Positions 13,339-13,536 of a stretch of DNA of 13,536 bases are shown here, one piece after another. Both the position numbers and the translations under genes were made by a program. Each line of letters opens with the position of its first letter. Within the stretch, counting starts at the first letter, position 1. This DNA comes from JBBRFH01 sp038224615. Lineage in GTDB: Bacteria; Planctomycetota; Phycisphaerae; Tepidisphaerales; Tepidisphaeraceae. The notes under the pieces are model-generated. The model saw only the letters and a program-made list of their open reading frames with translations, ran no database searches and had not been told where the DNA came from. Location: contig JBBRFH010000070.1 of assembly GCA_038224615.1 (NCBI GenBank), positions 1 to 13,536 of the forward strand, written 5' to 3'.

Positions 13339-13380
13339 TTGCGTTGCGCGATCAGCCGCTTGATCGCGCAACACCGCAAA
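13338..13380. repeat. Perfect 12-bp hairpin, extendable to 17 bp
   Basis: GTTGCGCGATCA (13343-13354) is the exact reverse complement of TGATCGCGCAAC (13361-13372), loop GCCGCT. After a 3-base bulge, TTTGC (13338-13342) also pairs with GCAAA (13376-13380). This is one of the strongest hairpins in the window and lies 59 bases before the next start codon. No T-run follows. Confidence 0.6.
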
Positions 13381-13412
13381 CCCCGGCCGGGCTGACTTGC
13401 TGTTACCCACAT

Positions 13413-13434
13413 CCTCTGGGGTCTTGCCCGGAGG
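13413..13434 (+). promoter_or_regulatory. Hairpin that covers the Shine-Dalgarno of the last gene
   Basis: CCTCTGGG (13413-13420) pairs with CCCGGAGG (13427-13434), eight pairs including one U-G, with a 6-base loop. The GGAGG in its 3' arm is the ribosome-binding site for the ATG at 13439. Folding would hide it, so translation of the gene may be under RNA-based control. Confidence 0.5.
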
Positions 13435-13438
13435 ACAA

Positions 13439-13536
13439 ATGAGCGCCGAGCATGATCAGTTGAAAGCTCTGCCAACCGCGCCACGCGCGCAGCCACCCGA
13501 GGGGACCGTCGCCCTTGCGGCCGGGATGGCCACCCA
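13439..13536 (+). CDS. Start of an unidentified gene, cut by the window end
   Basis: An ATG 4 bases after GGAGG opens a frame of 32 complete codons with no stop before the window ends. The product begins MSAEHDQLKALPTAPRAQPP and then becomes hydrophobic (TVALAAGMAT), too short to identify. The Pro/Ala-rich N-terminus followed by small hydrophobic residues could precede a membrane helix or a folded domain. The strong Shine-Dalgarno and the long structured leader support it as real; codon choice is GC-rich like its neighbours. No function is proposed. Confidence 0.6.
   Translation, partial: MSAEHDQLKALPTAPRAQPPEGTVALAAGMAT

Noticed and set aside
13257..13496. 79-residue minus-strand open frame at the window end
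   Set aside because: It crosses the hairpins and the well-supported plus-strand start at 13439 and has an Arg/Cys-rich, non-coding-like composition.
13440..13500. tRNA-like string on the minus strand (GCGCGGTTGGCAGAGC)
   Set aside because: It resembles a D-arm, but the D-stem has a mismatch, no anticodon stem can be drawn, and no T-arm (GTTCGA) or acceptor pairing follows. A coding start with a good Shine-Dalgarno explains the strand better.
1..13536. CRISPR array, insertion sequence or prophage
   Set aside because: No regularly spaced repeats, transposase, integrase or phage genes were found on either strand.

Overview
This GC-rich window looks like ordinary chromosome from a Gram-negative-type bacterium, most likely a member of the Planctomycetota near class Phycisphaerae. 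The grounds are the mix of a full sigma-54 gene, a lipid A synthesis gene (lpxB), an exported protein with a VPLPP-type C-terminal sorting signal, many short convergent or divergent units, and proteins resembling planctomycete-type conserved families. The lineage is an inference from content; no rRNA is present to confirm it.

Layout. 1-742 is the 3' part of clpX, followed by a spacer rich in inverted repeats and then rpoN (993-2492). rpoN meets, tail to tail with a 6-base gap, a minus-strand unit of three genes: a secreted PEP/VPLP-CTERM-like protein (start 3850) and two small overlapping genes that appear to be diverged copies of one small beta-rich domain. Next come a minus-strand AraC-type regulator (4212-5108) and a divergent DraG-like ADP-ribosylglycohydrolase-family gene (5165-6595); the regulator probably controls its neighbour. 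A minus-strand pair follows, a BtpA-family TIM barrel and a calcineurin-like phosphoesterase. lpxB (8476-9609) diverges from btpA and is followed by a dodecin gene with its own promoter and by a 178-residue protein of unknown function. After a gene-free stretch (10732-11198) a lipoprotein gene (minus) and an amidohydrolase-2 gene (plus) diverge from a 253-base control region. The window ends in a strongly structured leader (about 13045-13438) in front of a new gene cut off by the window edge.

There is no CRISPR array, insertion sequence, rRNA or tRNA that I can support, and no obvious multigene defence or biosynthetic system. The less ordinary material lies in non-coding and small-gene structure: hairpins covering ribosome-binding or start sites (lpxB, the last gene, the sorting-signal gene), a 12-codon ORF overlapping the araC start, clustered TGATACAT motifs, tandem 13-mers beside a candidate promoter, and a tandem pair of small-domain paralogues. 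The sequence was read by eye, so hairpins and promoters are candidates, not measurements.
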